A DNA stretch of 64,000 bases. Origin: Ahrensia sp. (lineage in GTDB: Bacteria; Pseudomonadota; Alphaproteobacteria; Rhizobiales; Rhizobiaceae). Within the stretch, counting starts at the first letter, position 1. Each line of letters opens with the position of its first letter. Where the stretch lies: contig NZXU01000096.1 of assembly GCA_002698425.1 (NCBI GenBank), positions 61,829 through 125,828 of the forward strand, in the 5' to 3' direction. Both the position numbers and the translations under genes were made by a program. This document shows, one piece after another, positions 26,516 through 34,776 of this stretch. The notes under the pieces are model-generated. The model was not told the origin of the DNA and ran no database searches. It worked only from the letters and a program-made list of their open reading frames with translations.

Positions 26516-27112
26516 TCACCGGTTCAGATCGGATCTTATCTGCTTGAGGTTCGCGCGGTAGCTTTCCGCATCCCCATAGTCGACGAACGCCTCGACACGG
26601 TCATGCGGATCGGCGGCGCGGCGGGCATGTTTGATCGGGCACCAATACTGTTCCGTGCGCCCTGCTATCTCGCGCACATAGGCGATCAGCCCGTTGGCGT
26701 AGCCGCAATAGATGCAGTTCAGCTTCTCGATCCCGTTCAGATAGGCAAGGTGTTGCCGGTCGACGATGATATGGTCGCGCCGGCGCACGAGCGGGATCCC
26801 GTAAATCCGGAAACAGACATACTGGTAGAGTGTCACGGCCGCGTCGAGAAAGATCAGCGGCACGATCAGCCCGTAGATCAGCGGCGCCGACAGGATGAAG
26901 CCGAGCGGCGCGCCGACGATGTATTTCACCAGCCCGACGCGATAACGCCGCTGCAACTCGCGGATATCGCGTTCGAAACGCACCTTTCCGCGGTGCATCG
27001 TGTAGCGGAAACGCTCGCGCTGTTCGGCGAGCTCCGTTTCGAATTCGGATTCGATCTCCTGGCGTGTCGCGCTTAGCCGCGCCTGCAGGTCTTCGAGAAC
27101 GGAACGGGCCAT
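26516..27112 (-). CDS. Conserved hypothetical membrane protein with Cys pairs
   Basis: This 198-aa protein starts MARSVLEDLQARLSATRQE with an amphipathic, charged N-terminal helix. One long hydrophobic hairpin lies at about residues 65-105 (VGAPLGFILSAPLIYGLIV), followed by LNCIYCGYANG and EQYWCPIKHAR. The CxxC plus a later Cys and His could bind a metal, but this is inference. No named family was recognised, though it looks like a conserved rhizobial protein. I choose ATG 27112 because the upstream extension is not protein-like. Confidence 0.7.
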   Translation of the reverse strand: MARSVLEDLQARLSATRQEIESEFETELAEQRERFRYTMHRGKVRFERDIRELQRRYRVGLVKYIVGAPLGFILSAPLIYGLIVPLIFLDAAVTLYQYVCFRIYGIPLVRRRDHIIVDRQHLAYLNGIEKLNCIYCGYANGLIAYVREIAGRTEQYWCPIKHARRAADPHDRVEAFVDYGDAESYRANLKQIRSDLNR

Positions 27113-27216
27113 CGTCGCACCTCTTTTCGATATCGGGCGGACGATAGCACCGAAGGACCGATTGTCGATCCGGAAGAACTGGCCGCCGGATGGAGCGCCG
27201 GCGGCCGTCAAGCCTA

Positions 27217-27266
27217 GCGCGGCGTCCGATCTGATTGAAACAATCAGATCGGTAAACTTGCCGCGC
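27217..27266. repeat. Long perfect hairpin element
   Basis: A perfect 12-bp inverted repeat has arms CCGATCTGATTG (27226-27237) and CAATCAGATCGG (27241-27252) with loop AAA. It is flanked by outer arms GCGCGGC (27217-27223) and GCCGCGC (27260-27266). It sits in the divergent region upstream of the membrane protein gene and next to the second dispersed palindrome, which suggests a miniature intergenic repeat. Confidence 0.75.
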
Positions 27267-27280
27267 CAACTTTGTTTGTG

Positions 27281-27329
27281 GACCGGTAATCTATCCGATC
27301 ATGATTCGTCATGATCGGGAACCGGTCTA
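27281..27329 (-). repeat. Dispersed palindromic element, copy 2
   Basis: Read on the minus strand it starts with the pirin TAG stop and continues ACCGGTTCCCGATCATGA, identical for those bases to copy 1 at 1853-1903. The right arm (TCATGATCGGA, then AGATTACCGGTC) is also shared. The four-base loop differs: CGAA here and TTCA in copy 1. Confidence 0.85.
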
Positions 27330-28244
27330 AACGGTGGCGGATTCCCGGATGAACGAGCCGCTGCGAAGATCCCGGAATGCCTGCTCCAGCTCCTCGCGCG
27401 TGTTCATGACGATGGGCCCGTGCCAGGCGACCGGTTCCTTGATCGGCGCGCCGGAGACCAGCAGGAAGCGCAAGCCCTCGTCGCCCGACTGCACGACGAT
27501 CTCGTCGCCGGTGCCGAAGACCACAAGCGTGCGGTTGCCCGACATGTCGCGCATATGCACTTCCTCGCCGCCGATCTCCTTTTCCACCAGCACGCCGAAC
27601 GGTTTCGACGCGTCGCGGAAAGTCGCGGAGCCGGCGAAGATATAGGCGAAGGCCGAGCGATAAGTGTCGATCGGCAGCACCTTGCGCGTGTTCGGCGGGA
27701 TCGAGATATCGAGATATTGCGGATCGGCGGCGATGCCGTCCACCGGACCCTTCTTGCCCCAGAACGAACCGACCACGACGCGCACCCTGGTGCCGTCGTC
27801 ATCGATGATCTCGGGGATGTCGGTCGCGCCGATATCCTGGTAGCGCGGCGTCGTCATCTTCAGGCTGGACGGCAAATTGGCCCAAAGCTGGAAGCCGTGC
27901 ATCCGCCCGCGGAAATCGCCCTTCGGCATTTCCTGGTGCATGATGCCGGAACCGGCCGTCATCCATTGCACCGAGCCGGGGCCCAGCGTGCCCGCATTGC
28001 CGAGGCTGTCGGCGTGGTCGACCGAGCCTTCGAGGACATAGGTGATCGTTTCGATGCCGCGATGCGGATGCCAGGGAAAGCCGGCCTGGTAGTCCTGCGG
28101 GCGGTCATTGCGGAAATCGTCCATCATCAGGAACGGGTCGGTCATGGACGGATCGCCGAACCCGAAGACGCGTTCCAGCTTCACGCCGGCGCCTTCCAGC
28201 GCGCTCTGCGTTCCGGAGATGTGTTTGACGGGTCGAATGGACAT
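27327..28244 (-). CDS. Pirin family protein
   Basis: This 305-aa bicupin has the metal-binding set of pirins: FPWHPHRGIETITYVLEG and GIMHQEMP supply His, His, His and Glu. Some bacterial pirins have quercetin 2,3-dioxygenase activity; others bind enzymes of central metabolism. I start at ATG 28244, preceded by AAAGGAGA. The TAG stop is part of palindromic element copy 2. Confidence 0.93.
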   Translation of the reverse strand: MSIRPVKHISGTQSALEGAGVKLERVFGFGDPSMTDPFLMMDDFRNDRPQDYQAGFPWHPHRGIETITYVLEGSVDHADSLGNAGTLGPGSVQWMTAGSGIMHQEMPKGDFRGRMHGFQLWANLPSSLKMTTPRYQDIGATDIPEIIDDDGTRVRVVVGSFWGKKGPVDGIAADPQYLDISIPPNTRKVLPIDTYRSAFAYIFAGSATFRDASKPFGVLVEKEIGGEEVHMRDMSGNRTLVVFGTGDEIVVQSGDEGLRFLLVSGAPIKEPVAWHGPIVMNTREELEQAFRDLRSGSFIRESATV

Positions 28245-28345
28245 GGCATGTCTCCTTTGTTGCCGCATAGATAGGGCGGCAGGCGGCATGTTCACAATTT
28301 AGCGGAAAAGAGACGGATTGTTCAGCGGGTGAAGACGGCCCGCGG

Positions 28346-29818
28346 CTATGCGAGTATGTCCGCAACCAGCGCGGCGAGCCGTGCGGCGACTTCGTCCTTG
28401 CCCATTTCCGGCCATTCCTCCGCGCCGCCGGGCGAAAGAAGCGTGATGCGGTTGCGGTCGCCCCCCATCACGCCGGACCCGCCAATGCCGCTATCCGGCG
28501 AGACATCGTTGGCGACGATGTAATCGGCGCCCTTGCGCTTGAGTTTCGCGGTGCCGTGCTCGATCAGCTTGTCCGTTTCCGCCGCGAAGCCGATGACCAG
28601 CCGCGGCCGAAGCGTCTCGTGATTGCCGATGCCAGCGAGGATGTCCGGGTTCTCGGTCAGCGGCAGCGACGACGGTCCCTTGCCGCCTTCCTTTTTCATT
28701 TTCTCGTCGGCTTCCGTCGCCGCGCGCCAGTCGGCCACGGCCGCCGCGAAGATCGCGGCGTCGGCGGGAAGCACGGCCTCGACTGCCGCCTTCATCTGCC
28801 GCGCGGTTTCGACCTGCGTCACCGTCACGCCAGCGGGATCGGCGATGGTCACCGGTCCGGAGACGAGGCGCACATCTGCGCCAAGCCGCGCCAGGGCGGC
28901 GGCGATGGCGTGTCCCTGCTTGCCCGAGGAACGGTTCGCGATATAGCGCACCGGGTCGATCGGCTCATGCGTCGGCCCGGAGGTCACGACGATCCGCTTG
29001 CCGGCAAGCGGCTTCGGCGTCGTGTCCAGCATCGCTTCGATGGCGGCGACGATTTCCAGCGGCTCGGCCATCCGTCCGATCCCCGCCTCGCCGGATTCCG
29101 CCATCTCTCCGGCGTTCGGCCCAATGAAATGGATACCGTCGCTCTCGAGCGATTCGCGGTTCCTTCTTGTCGCCGCATGGTTCCACATATGCGGGTTCAT
29201 GGCCGGCGCGATGAGCACCGGGCCGCCGGCCGCCAGCAGGATGGTCGAGGCAAGATCGTTGGCAAGCCCGGTCGCCATCTTCGCCATCAGGTCGGCGGTC
29301 GCGGGCGCGACGACGATCAGGTCGGTCTCGCGCGCCAGCCTTATATGGCCGACATCCTGCTCGTCCTCGCGGTCGAACAGCTCGGTGAAGACCCGGTCGG
29401 CCGCAAGCGCCCCGACCGAAAGCGGCGTCACGAACTCGCCCGCCGCCTTCGTCATCGCCGGACGCACCGACGCGCCGCGTTCGCGCAGCCGGCGGATCAG
29501 GTCGAGACATTTATAGGCAGCGATCCCGCCGCCGATGATCAGCAGGACGCGCTTGCCGAGAACCGGACTGGCGCCGGGCACGCGGGATGGAGTCGGCACT
29601 TGGTCGGCCTTTTCGCCCTGTAACGCGATCAGTTGCTGCGACGTTGCACCTATGGCTTCCGCCACCTTCTCGATCATGTCCGCGCGGATTGTCTGCTTCT
29701 TGCCGACGATCAAATCGCGCAAATAGGAACGTTCCAATCCCGCTTCGATCGCAGCCGTAATCGGGCGTTTCTTCAGGGCAAGGAGCCTCTCTTCGACAAA
29801 TTTTCCGATTTCAGACAT
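28346..29818 (-). CDS. coaBC: HTH-CoaBC fusion: phosphopantothenoylcysteine decarboxylase/synthetase
   Basis: This 490-aa protein makes 4'-phosphopantetheine for coenzyme A in two steps. CoaC begins at about residue 87 (GKRVLLIIGGGIAAYK, later NDLAS and PAMNPHMW). CoaB follows with RIVVTSGPTHEPIDPVRYIAN and SSGKQG. Residues 1-70 are extra: an XRE-like helix-turn-helix (ITAAIEAGLERSYLRDLIVGK, in two parts). Ordinary CoaBC is about 400 aa. An internal GTG at codon 80 could give the short form but has no ribosome site. A palindrome lies 6-26 bases upstream, suggesting autoregulation. Confidence 0.9.
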   Translation of the reverse strand: MSEIGKFVEERLLALKKRPITAAIEAGLERSYLRDLIVGKKQTIRADMIEKVAEAIGATSQQLIALQGEKADQVPTPSRVPGASPVLGKRVLLIIGGGIAAYKCLDLIRRLRERGASVRPAMTKAAGEFVTPLSVGALAADRVFTELFDREDEQDVGHIRLARETDLIVVAPATADLMAKMATGLANDLASTILLAAGGPVLIAPAMNPHMWNHAATRRNRESLESDGIHFIGPNAGEMAESGEAGIGRMAEPLEIVAAIEAMLDTTPKPLAGKRIVVTSGPTHEPIDPVRYIANRSSGKQGHAIAAALARLGADVRLVSGPVTIADPAGVTVTQVETARQMKAAVEAVLPADAAIFAAAVADWRAATEADEKMKKEGGKGPSSLPLTENPDILAGIGNHETLRPRLVIGFAAETDKLIEHGTAKLKRKGADYIVANDVSPDSGIGGSGVMGGDRNRITLLSPGGAEEWPEMGKDEVAARLAALVADILA

Positions 29819-29823
29819 GGGAG

Positions 29824-29850
29824 AATTCCAATTAAGTTGGAATTATCCAA
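29824..29850. promoter_or_regulatory. Candidate operator in the coaBC leader
   Basis: AATTCCAA (29824-29831) and TTGGAATT (29837-29844) form a perfect 8-bp palindrome around TTAAG. A second overlapping pair TTGGA-ATTA-TCCAA extends to 29850. It lies immediately upstream of the coaBC start and covers the ribosome-binding region on the minus strand, a position suited to repression by the N-terminal helix-turn-helix of the same protein. Confidence 0.55.
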
Positions 29851-29880
29851 TCACAAAAGCTGCATTGCAGTCAAATCGGA

Positions 29881-31458
29881 CTAGCTCACCTGCCAGGCGA
29901 TCCAGAGCGCGGCCAGCGCGATGATCCAGAGCGCGACGCGGCCCGAGCGCGATTCGCGCGCTTCCGCCTTGCCGATCGCCTCGACGGTCGTCGGCGCCAG
30001 CTTCATGCCGGATGTCGCCATTTCCTCGACCTCCAGCGACAGCCGCTCGGTCCGGTCGGCAAGCTCGGGCAGCGACCGGGCGAGGCGGCCGAGCGATTCG
30101 AGCCCGGTCTTCGCATCCGTCAGGATCGCGCCCGGCCCGAGATTGCGGGCGATCCAGTCGCCCACCACCGGCTCGGACGCCTTCCACATGTTGAAATGCG
30201 GGTTGAGCGCGCGCGCATTGCCCTCGACCACCACCATCGTCTTTTGCAGCAGCAGCAATTCCGGCCGTGTCTGCATGTCGAAGATATCGGTGACCTCGAA
30301 CAGCAGCGTCAGCAGGTTCGCCATCGAGATCGTCTCGGCCGGCTGCCCGTGGATCGGCTCGCCGATGGCGCGGATCGCCTGCGCGAAGGCTTCGACATCC
30401 TGGTGCGGCGGCACATAGCCCGCCTCGAAATGCACCTGTGCGACGCGCCTGAAATCGCGCTTGATGAAACCATAGAGGATTTCCGCGAGGAAACGCCGCT
30501 CCTTCAGGCCGATCCGCCCGGCAATGCCGAGATCGACCGCGACGATGTCGCCTTTCGGATCGACGAACAGATTGCCGGGATGCATGTCGGCATGGAAAAA
30601 GCCGTCGCGCATGGCGTGGCGCAGGAAATTCTGCACCACAGCGTCGGCCAGCCTGTCGAGATCGTGGCCGGCCTCGCGCAGCTTGTCGATATCCGACATC
30701 TTGATGCCGTCGACCCATTCGAGCGTCAGCACGTCGCGGCCGGTGCGCTGCCAGTCGACCTTCGGTACCCGGAACCCCGGATCGTCCTTCGTGTTCTCGT
30801 GCAGCTCGGACAGCGCCGCTGCTTCGAGGCGAAGGTCCATTTCGATCTTGGTCGATTGCGCCAGCGTTTCCGCAATCGCGACCGGGCGCAGCCGGCGCGA
30901 TGCAGGCACATGTTTTTCCTGAAGTTCGGCGAACAGGAAGAAAGCGTCGAGATCGCGCGCGAAGCGCTGCCGGACGCCGGGCCGGATCACCTTGACCGCG
31001 ACGTCGCGGACCGTGCCGTCCTCTTCGCGCACCTTGGCCGGATGCACCTGCGCGATCGAGGCGGCGGCCACCGGCTTGCCGAGTTCGACGAACAGTTCGG
31101 AGACGGGCTTGCCGAGCGAGTCCTCGATCCTGCGGATCGATTCCTCCATCGGAAAGCTTTCCATCCGGTCCTGCAGATGGGCGAGATCGAGCGCCAGGTC
31201 GAGGCCGATCACGTCCGGCCGCGTGGCGAGGAACTGGCCGAGCTTGGCATAGGACGGCCCGAGCCGCGCGATCGCGCGCGACATGCGCTCCGCACTGTCC
31301 AGCTTCTCGCTGCGGCGGCGCGCCAATGCGCTCGCGACGCCATGCGCGGTCGCCGCTGGACCGACGAGGCCCTGTGCGGGCAGGCCGGCGATGACGCCCT
31401 CGCGGGCAAGCACCCAGCCGGCCCGCATCAGCCGCAATGTCGCCACTACCTTGCTCAT
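29881..31458 (-). CDS. ubiB: UbiB, ubiquinone biosynthesis ADCK-like kinase
   Basis: This 525-aa member of the atypical ADCK/UbiB kinase family has the KxGQ motif in YAKLGQFLATRPD, an ATP-site lysine in VAVKVIRPG, FFHADMHPGNLF as catalytic loop, and VAVDLGIAGRIG as the DFG-like segment. A C-terminal hydrophobic tail (ALWIIALAALWIAWQ) anchors it to the membrane. It supports ubiquinone synthesis, possibly by ATP-driven lipid handling. It starts 4 bases after ubiE on the same strand. Confidence 0.96.
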   Translation of the reverse strand: MSKVVATLRLMRAGWVLAREGVIAGLPAQGLVGPAATAHGVASALARRRSEKLDSAERMSRAIARLGPSYAKLGQFLATRPDVIGLDLALDLAHLQDRMESFPMEESIRRIEDSLGKPVSELFVELGKPVAAASIAQVHPAKVREEDGTVRDVAVKVIRPGVRQRFARDLDAFFLFAELQEKHVPASRRLRPVAIAETLAQSTKIEMDLRLEAAALSELHENTKDDPGFRVPKVDWQRTGRDVLTLEWVDGIKMSDIDKLREAGHDLDRLADAVVQNFLRHAMRDGFFHADMHPGNLFVDPKGDIVAVDLGIAGRIGLKERRFLAEILYGFIKRDFRRVAQVHFEAGYVPPHQDVEAFAQAIRAIGEPIHGQPAETISMANLLTLLFEVTDIFDMQTRPELLLLQKTMVVVEGNARALNPHFNMWKASEPVVGDWIARNLGPGAILTDAKTGLESLGRLARSLPELADRTERLSLEVEEMATSGMKLAPTTVEAIGKAEARESRSGRVALWIIALAALWIAWQVS

Positions 31459-31462
31459 GAAA

Positions 31463-32239
31463 TCAGAGCTTCCAGCCCGAATGCAGCGCGGCGATCCCGC
31501 CGGTGAAATTCTTGTAGCTCACCCGCGAGAAACCGGCCTTGCGGATCATCGCGGCGAAATTCTCCTGGTTGGGGAACTTGCGGATCGATTCGACCAGGTA
31601 GCGGTAGGGTTCGCCGTCGCCGGTGACTGCCTGGCCGATGCGCGGGATCGCATTGAACGACCATTTCTCGTAGACGGTCTCCAATAGCGGCGCGTCGACC
31701 TCGGAAAACTCCAGGCACAGGAACCGCCCGCCCCGCTTCAGCACGCGATAGGCCTCGCCGAGCGCTTTCTGGATATCCGGAACGTTGCGGATGCCGAAGG
31801 CGACCGTATAGGCGTCGAAACTCTTGTCCTCGAAGGGGAGCTCCTCGGCATTGGCCTCCACGAAGGTCAGGTTATCGGCGAGGCCGCGTTTTTCGGCGCG
31901 GTCGCGGCCGACCTGCAGCATCGACCCGTTGATGTCGAGCACCGTCACATGTGCGTTGCCCCGCGAGGCGTCGACGATGCGGAAGGCGATGTCGCCGGTG
32001 CCGCCGGCGACGTCGAGGGAGGCGAAGGATCGGTCCTTCGGCGGATTGACGGCGGTCACCATCGCATCCTTCCAGACGCGGTGCATGCCGCCCGACATCA
32101 GGTCGTTCATCACGTCGTAACGCTGAGCGACCTGGTGGAACACGTCGTTGACGCGCTCCTGCTTCTCTCCTTCGCCGACTTGCGTATAGCCGAAGGACGT
32201 TTTCATTCCGCCGCCCGCGGTGGTTCTGGATTGCGACAT
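31463..32239 (-). CDS. ubiE: UbiE, ubiquinone/menaquinone C-methyltransferase
   Basis: This 258-aa SAM-dependent enzyme methylates the benzoquinol ring in ubiquinone synthesis. It has [26 protein letters not shown] (split family block), the SAM site [24 protein letters not shown] and [10 protein letters not shown], and ends ALHSGWKL. Its divergent neighbour is add. It forms an operon with ubiB. Confidence 0.96.
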   Translation of the reverse strand: MSQSRTTAGGGMKTSFGYTQVGEGEKQERVNDVFHQVAQRYDVMNDLMSGGMHRVWKDAMVTAVNPPKDRSFASLDVAGGTGDIAFRIVDASRGNAHVTVLDINGSMLQVGRDRAEKRGLADNLTFVEANAEELPFEDKSFDAYTVAFGIRNVPDIQKALGEAYRVLKRGGRFLCLEFSEVDAPLLETVYEKWSFNAIPRIGQAVTGDGEPYRYLVESIRKFPNQENFAAMIRKAGFSRVSYKNFTGGIAALHSGWKL

Positions 32240-32360
32240 GGGTTTCCTGTCCCGGGATGTCCTTGCGTATTGGAGCGTAGCCTATGCAGGCAAACGGGGC
32301 CATTGCGCAAGCCGTGCCATCGTGTCACGGAGATGGCCCCTTCGCAGCGGAGATCAAGCC

Positions 32361-33323
32361 ATGGTCGTGAAAGCCGAACTTCACTGTCATATCGAGGGCG
32401 CCGCGAGCCCGGCGCTGGTCGAGGCGCAGGCCGCCAAATACGGCGCCGACGTGTCGGCCATCATCGAGGGCGATTCCTATGTCTGGTCCGACTTCACCTC
32501 CTTCCTGCAAGCCTATGATCTCGCCTCGAAACTGTTCCGCGACGAGGACGACTATGCGCTCCTCGCCGAAACCTATCTTGCGGATCTCGCATCGCAGGGC
32601 GCCGTCTATTCCGAATTCTTCATCTCGACCGACCACGCCGTCGCCGCCGGCCTGACGCCGGAAGCCTATATTTCCGGTCTCGCCGAAGGCATGCGGCGCG
32701 CTCGCGAAGCGACCGGCATCGAAGCGCGCATGATCGCCACCGGCCTGCGCCACGAGGGTCCCGAAGGCGTCGAGCGCGCCGCGCGCTACATCGCCGCCAA
32801 TCCCCATCCGCTTGTCACCGGCTTTGGCATGGCCGGCGACGAGCGCATGCACGCGCCGAAGGATTTCGCCCATGCCTTCGATATCGCCCGCGATGCGGGG
32901 CTCGCCATCACCGTCCATGCCGGCGAACTGTCCGGGGCGGCGAGCGTGCGCGGCGCGCTCGACCACCTGAAGCCCGCCCGCATCGGCCATGGCGTCCGCG
33001 CCATCGAGGATCCGGCGCTGGTCGAAAGGCTCGCTGAGGAAGGCGTCGTGCTGGAAGTGTGCCCGGGCTCCAACATCGCGCTTGGCGTCTTCCCGTCCTA
33101 CGCGGAGCATCCCTTCCCGAAACTGCGCGACGCCGGAGTGAAGGTAACGCTCTCCTCCGACGATCCGCCCTTTTTCCACACCTCGCTGGCACAGGAATAC
33201 GAGACCGGGCGGACCTGGTTCGGCCTGGACGACGAGGCGCTCGAGGAGACCACCCGAATTTCGGTCGAGGCCGCCTTCGTGGATGCGGAAACGCGCGCCC
33301 GGCTGCTCGCCCGGCTCGGCTGA
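32361..33323 (+). CDS. add: Adenosine deaminase
   Basis: This 320-aa zinc amidohydrolase deaminates adenosine or deoxyadenosine to inosine forms. Evidence: ELHCHIEGA (HxH metal site) near the N-terminus, [17 protein letters not shown], and LSSDDPPFF with the metal-binding Asp pair near the C-terminus. I start at ATG 32361 after GGAGATCAAGCC; the upstream part of the frame overlaps the ubiE start region. It feeds the nucleoside phosphorylase encoded at 40737-41534. Confidence 0.93.
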   Translation: MVVKAELHCHIEGAASPALVEAQAAKYGADVSAIIEGDSYVWSDFTSFLQAYDLASKLFRDEDDYALLAETYLADLASQGAVYSEFFISTDHAVAAGLTPEAYISGLAEGMRRAREATGIEARMIATGLRHEGPEGVERAARYIAANPHPLVTGFGMAGDERMHAPKDFAHAFDIARDAGLAITVHAGELSGAASVRGALDHLKPARIGHGVRAIEDPALVERLAEEGVVLEVCPGSNIALGVFPSYAEHPFPKLRDAGVKVTLSSDDPPFFHTSLAQEYETGRTWFGLDDEALEETTRISVEAAFVDAETRARLLARLG

Positions 33324-33425
33324 TCGCCCCCGCCGGCGTCTGATCCTTGGATAGCGGCGCTTGCCGCTTTTCCCCCGCCGCCGGGACGGTTACTGTGCCC
33401 GCAACATTCTTCAGCGAGGCATCCC

Positions 33426-34055
33426 ATGGACAGCGTGACCGTCGTCAACCACCCGCTCGTGCAGCACAAGCTCACCTTCATGCGCAAGAAGGAGACCTCC
33501 ACGGCCGGTTTCCGGCGCCTACTGCGCGAGATATCGCTGCTGCTTTGCTACGAGGTCACGCGCGAACTGCCGACGACGATGGAGACGATCGAGACGCCGC
33601 TCGCCGAAATGCAGTCGCCGGTGCTCGAAGGCAAGAAGCTGGTCTTCGCCTCGGTGCTGCGCGCCGGCAATGGCCTTCTCGACGGCATGCTGGATCTCGT
33701 TCCCTCGGCCCGCGTCGCCCATATCGGTCTCTATCGCGACCATGAGACGCTCGAACCGGTCGAGTATTACTTCAAGGCGCCGGAGGGCCTCTCCGACCGC
33801 CTGACCATCGTGGTCGACCCGATGCTGGCGACCGCCAATTCCGCGATCGCCGCCGTGCAGAAACTGAAAGAGCGCGGCGCGAAGGATCTGCGCTTTGTCT
33901 GCCTGCTCGCCGCGCCGGAAGGCGTCGAAAAGTTCACCAAAGCCCATCCGGACGTCCCCGTGGTCACCGCGGCGATCGACGAGAAGCTCAACGAAAAGGG
34001 CTATATCGTTCCCGGTCTCGGCGATGCCGGCGACCGCATGTACGGAACGAAATAG
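33426..34055 (+). CDS. upp: Uracil phosphoribosyltransferase
   Basis: This 209-aa enzyme makes UMP from uracil and PRPP. Family blocks: [55 protein letters not shown], the PRPP loop [14 protein letters not shown], and a C-terminal [13 protein letters not shown]. It lies 102 bases after add and fits the salvage theme of the region. Confidence 0.97.
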   Translation: MDSVTVVNHPLVQHKLTFMRKKETSTAGFRRLLREISLLLCYEVTRELPTTMETIETPLAEMQSPVLEGKKLVFASVLRAGNGLLDGMLDLVPSARVAHIGLYRDHETLEPVEYYFKAPEGLSDRLTIVVDPMLATANSAIAAVQKLKERGAKDLRFVCLLAAPEGVEKFTKAHPDVPVVTAAIDEKLNEKGYIVPGLGDAGDRMYGTK

Positions 34056-34061
34056 CGCATT

Positions 34062-34082
34062 CGCGGGGCCTTTGGCCTCGCG
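34062..34082 (+). terminator. Hairpin after upp
   Basis: CGCG-G-GGCC and GGCC-T-CGCG form a 9-bp stem (one G-U pair) around TTT, 6 bases after the stop, followed by TTTCCC. Probable terminator. Confidence 0.6.
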
Positions 34083-34218
34083 TTTCCCATCGTCTATTTT
34101 TCTTCTGACGCGAGCGACCGTTAAACTTTTAGCGATCGGGCAAAGGCTTCGCTAACTGCGTGTGCAATTGCCGCGCTCCCTTAATCTGTCCTTTGCCGGC
34201 GGGCGCTAATCTGGCGCC

Positions 34219-34767
34219 ATGCTGCGCTATCTTTTTATCGTGGTGTCCGTCTCGATCTCCGCGCTCGGCGCGGTGTCGTTCCTGCACGACAATCCGCAGG
34301 TCGTCGACACGGCCGCAACCGTCTACAAGGACAAGATGGACGCGCAGGCCGCCCGGAGCGCCGCGTCGAAATCCGTGCAGAAGCAGCAGTCTTGGTCCGG
34401 CACGGTTCGCCTTCAGGCCAATCAGGGCGGCCATTTCGTCTCGCAATTCCAGCTCAATTCGCGGCCGGTCACCGGCGTCGTCGACACCGGCGCCTCGATG
34501 ATCGCCCTCAACCAGTCGGAAGCGCGCCGCCTCGGCATCAACCCCGCGCCGCATGAGTTCGTCTATGCGGTCAATACGGCCAATGGCCAGACCAAGGCCG
34601 CCCGCGCGATCATCCGCGAGGTCAGGATCGGGTCGATCCGCGTCCGCGACGTGGAAGCCATGATCCTCGAGGACGATGCGCTCAACATCGTGCTGATCGG
34701 CATGACCTTCCTCAACCGGCTGCGGAATTTCGAGTTTTCCGACGGGACGCTCGTCCTGACGCTCTGA
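34219..34767 (+). CDS. TIGR02281-type clan AA retropepsin-like aspartic protease
   Basis: This 182-aa protein has an N-terminal membrane anchor or signal (LRYLFIVVSVSISALGAVSFL). An aspartic protease domain then follows with the active-site VVDTGASMIALN at about residue 90 and the C-terminal hydrophobic VLIGMTFLNRLRNFEF. The single DTG suggests that it works as a dimer, probably in the periplasm. The substrate is unknown. It converges with the peptidase-like gene, 9 bases apart. Confidence 0.9.
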   Translation: MLRYLFIVVSVSISALGAVSFLHDNPQVVDTAATVYKDKMDAQAARSAASKSVQKQQSWSGTVRLQANQGGHFVSQFQLNSRPVTGVVDTGASMIALNQSEARRLGINPAPHEFVYAVNTANGQTKAARAIIREVRIGSIRVRDVEAMILEDDALNIVLIGMTFLNRLRNFEFSDGTLVLTL

Positions 34768-34776
34768 CGCCGGATC

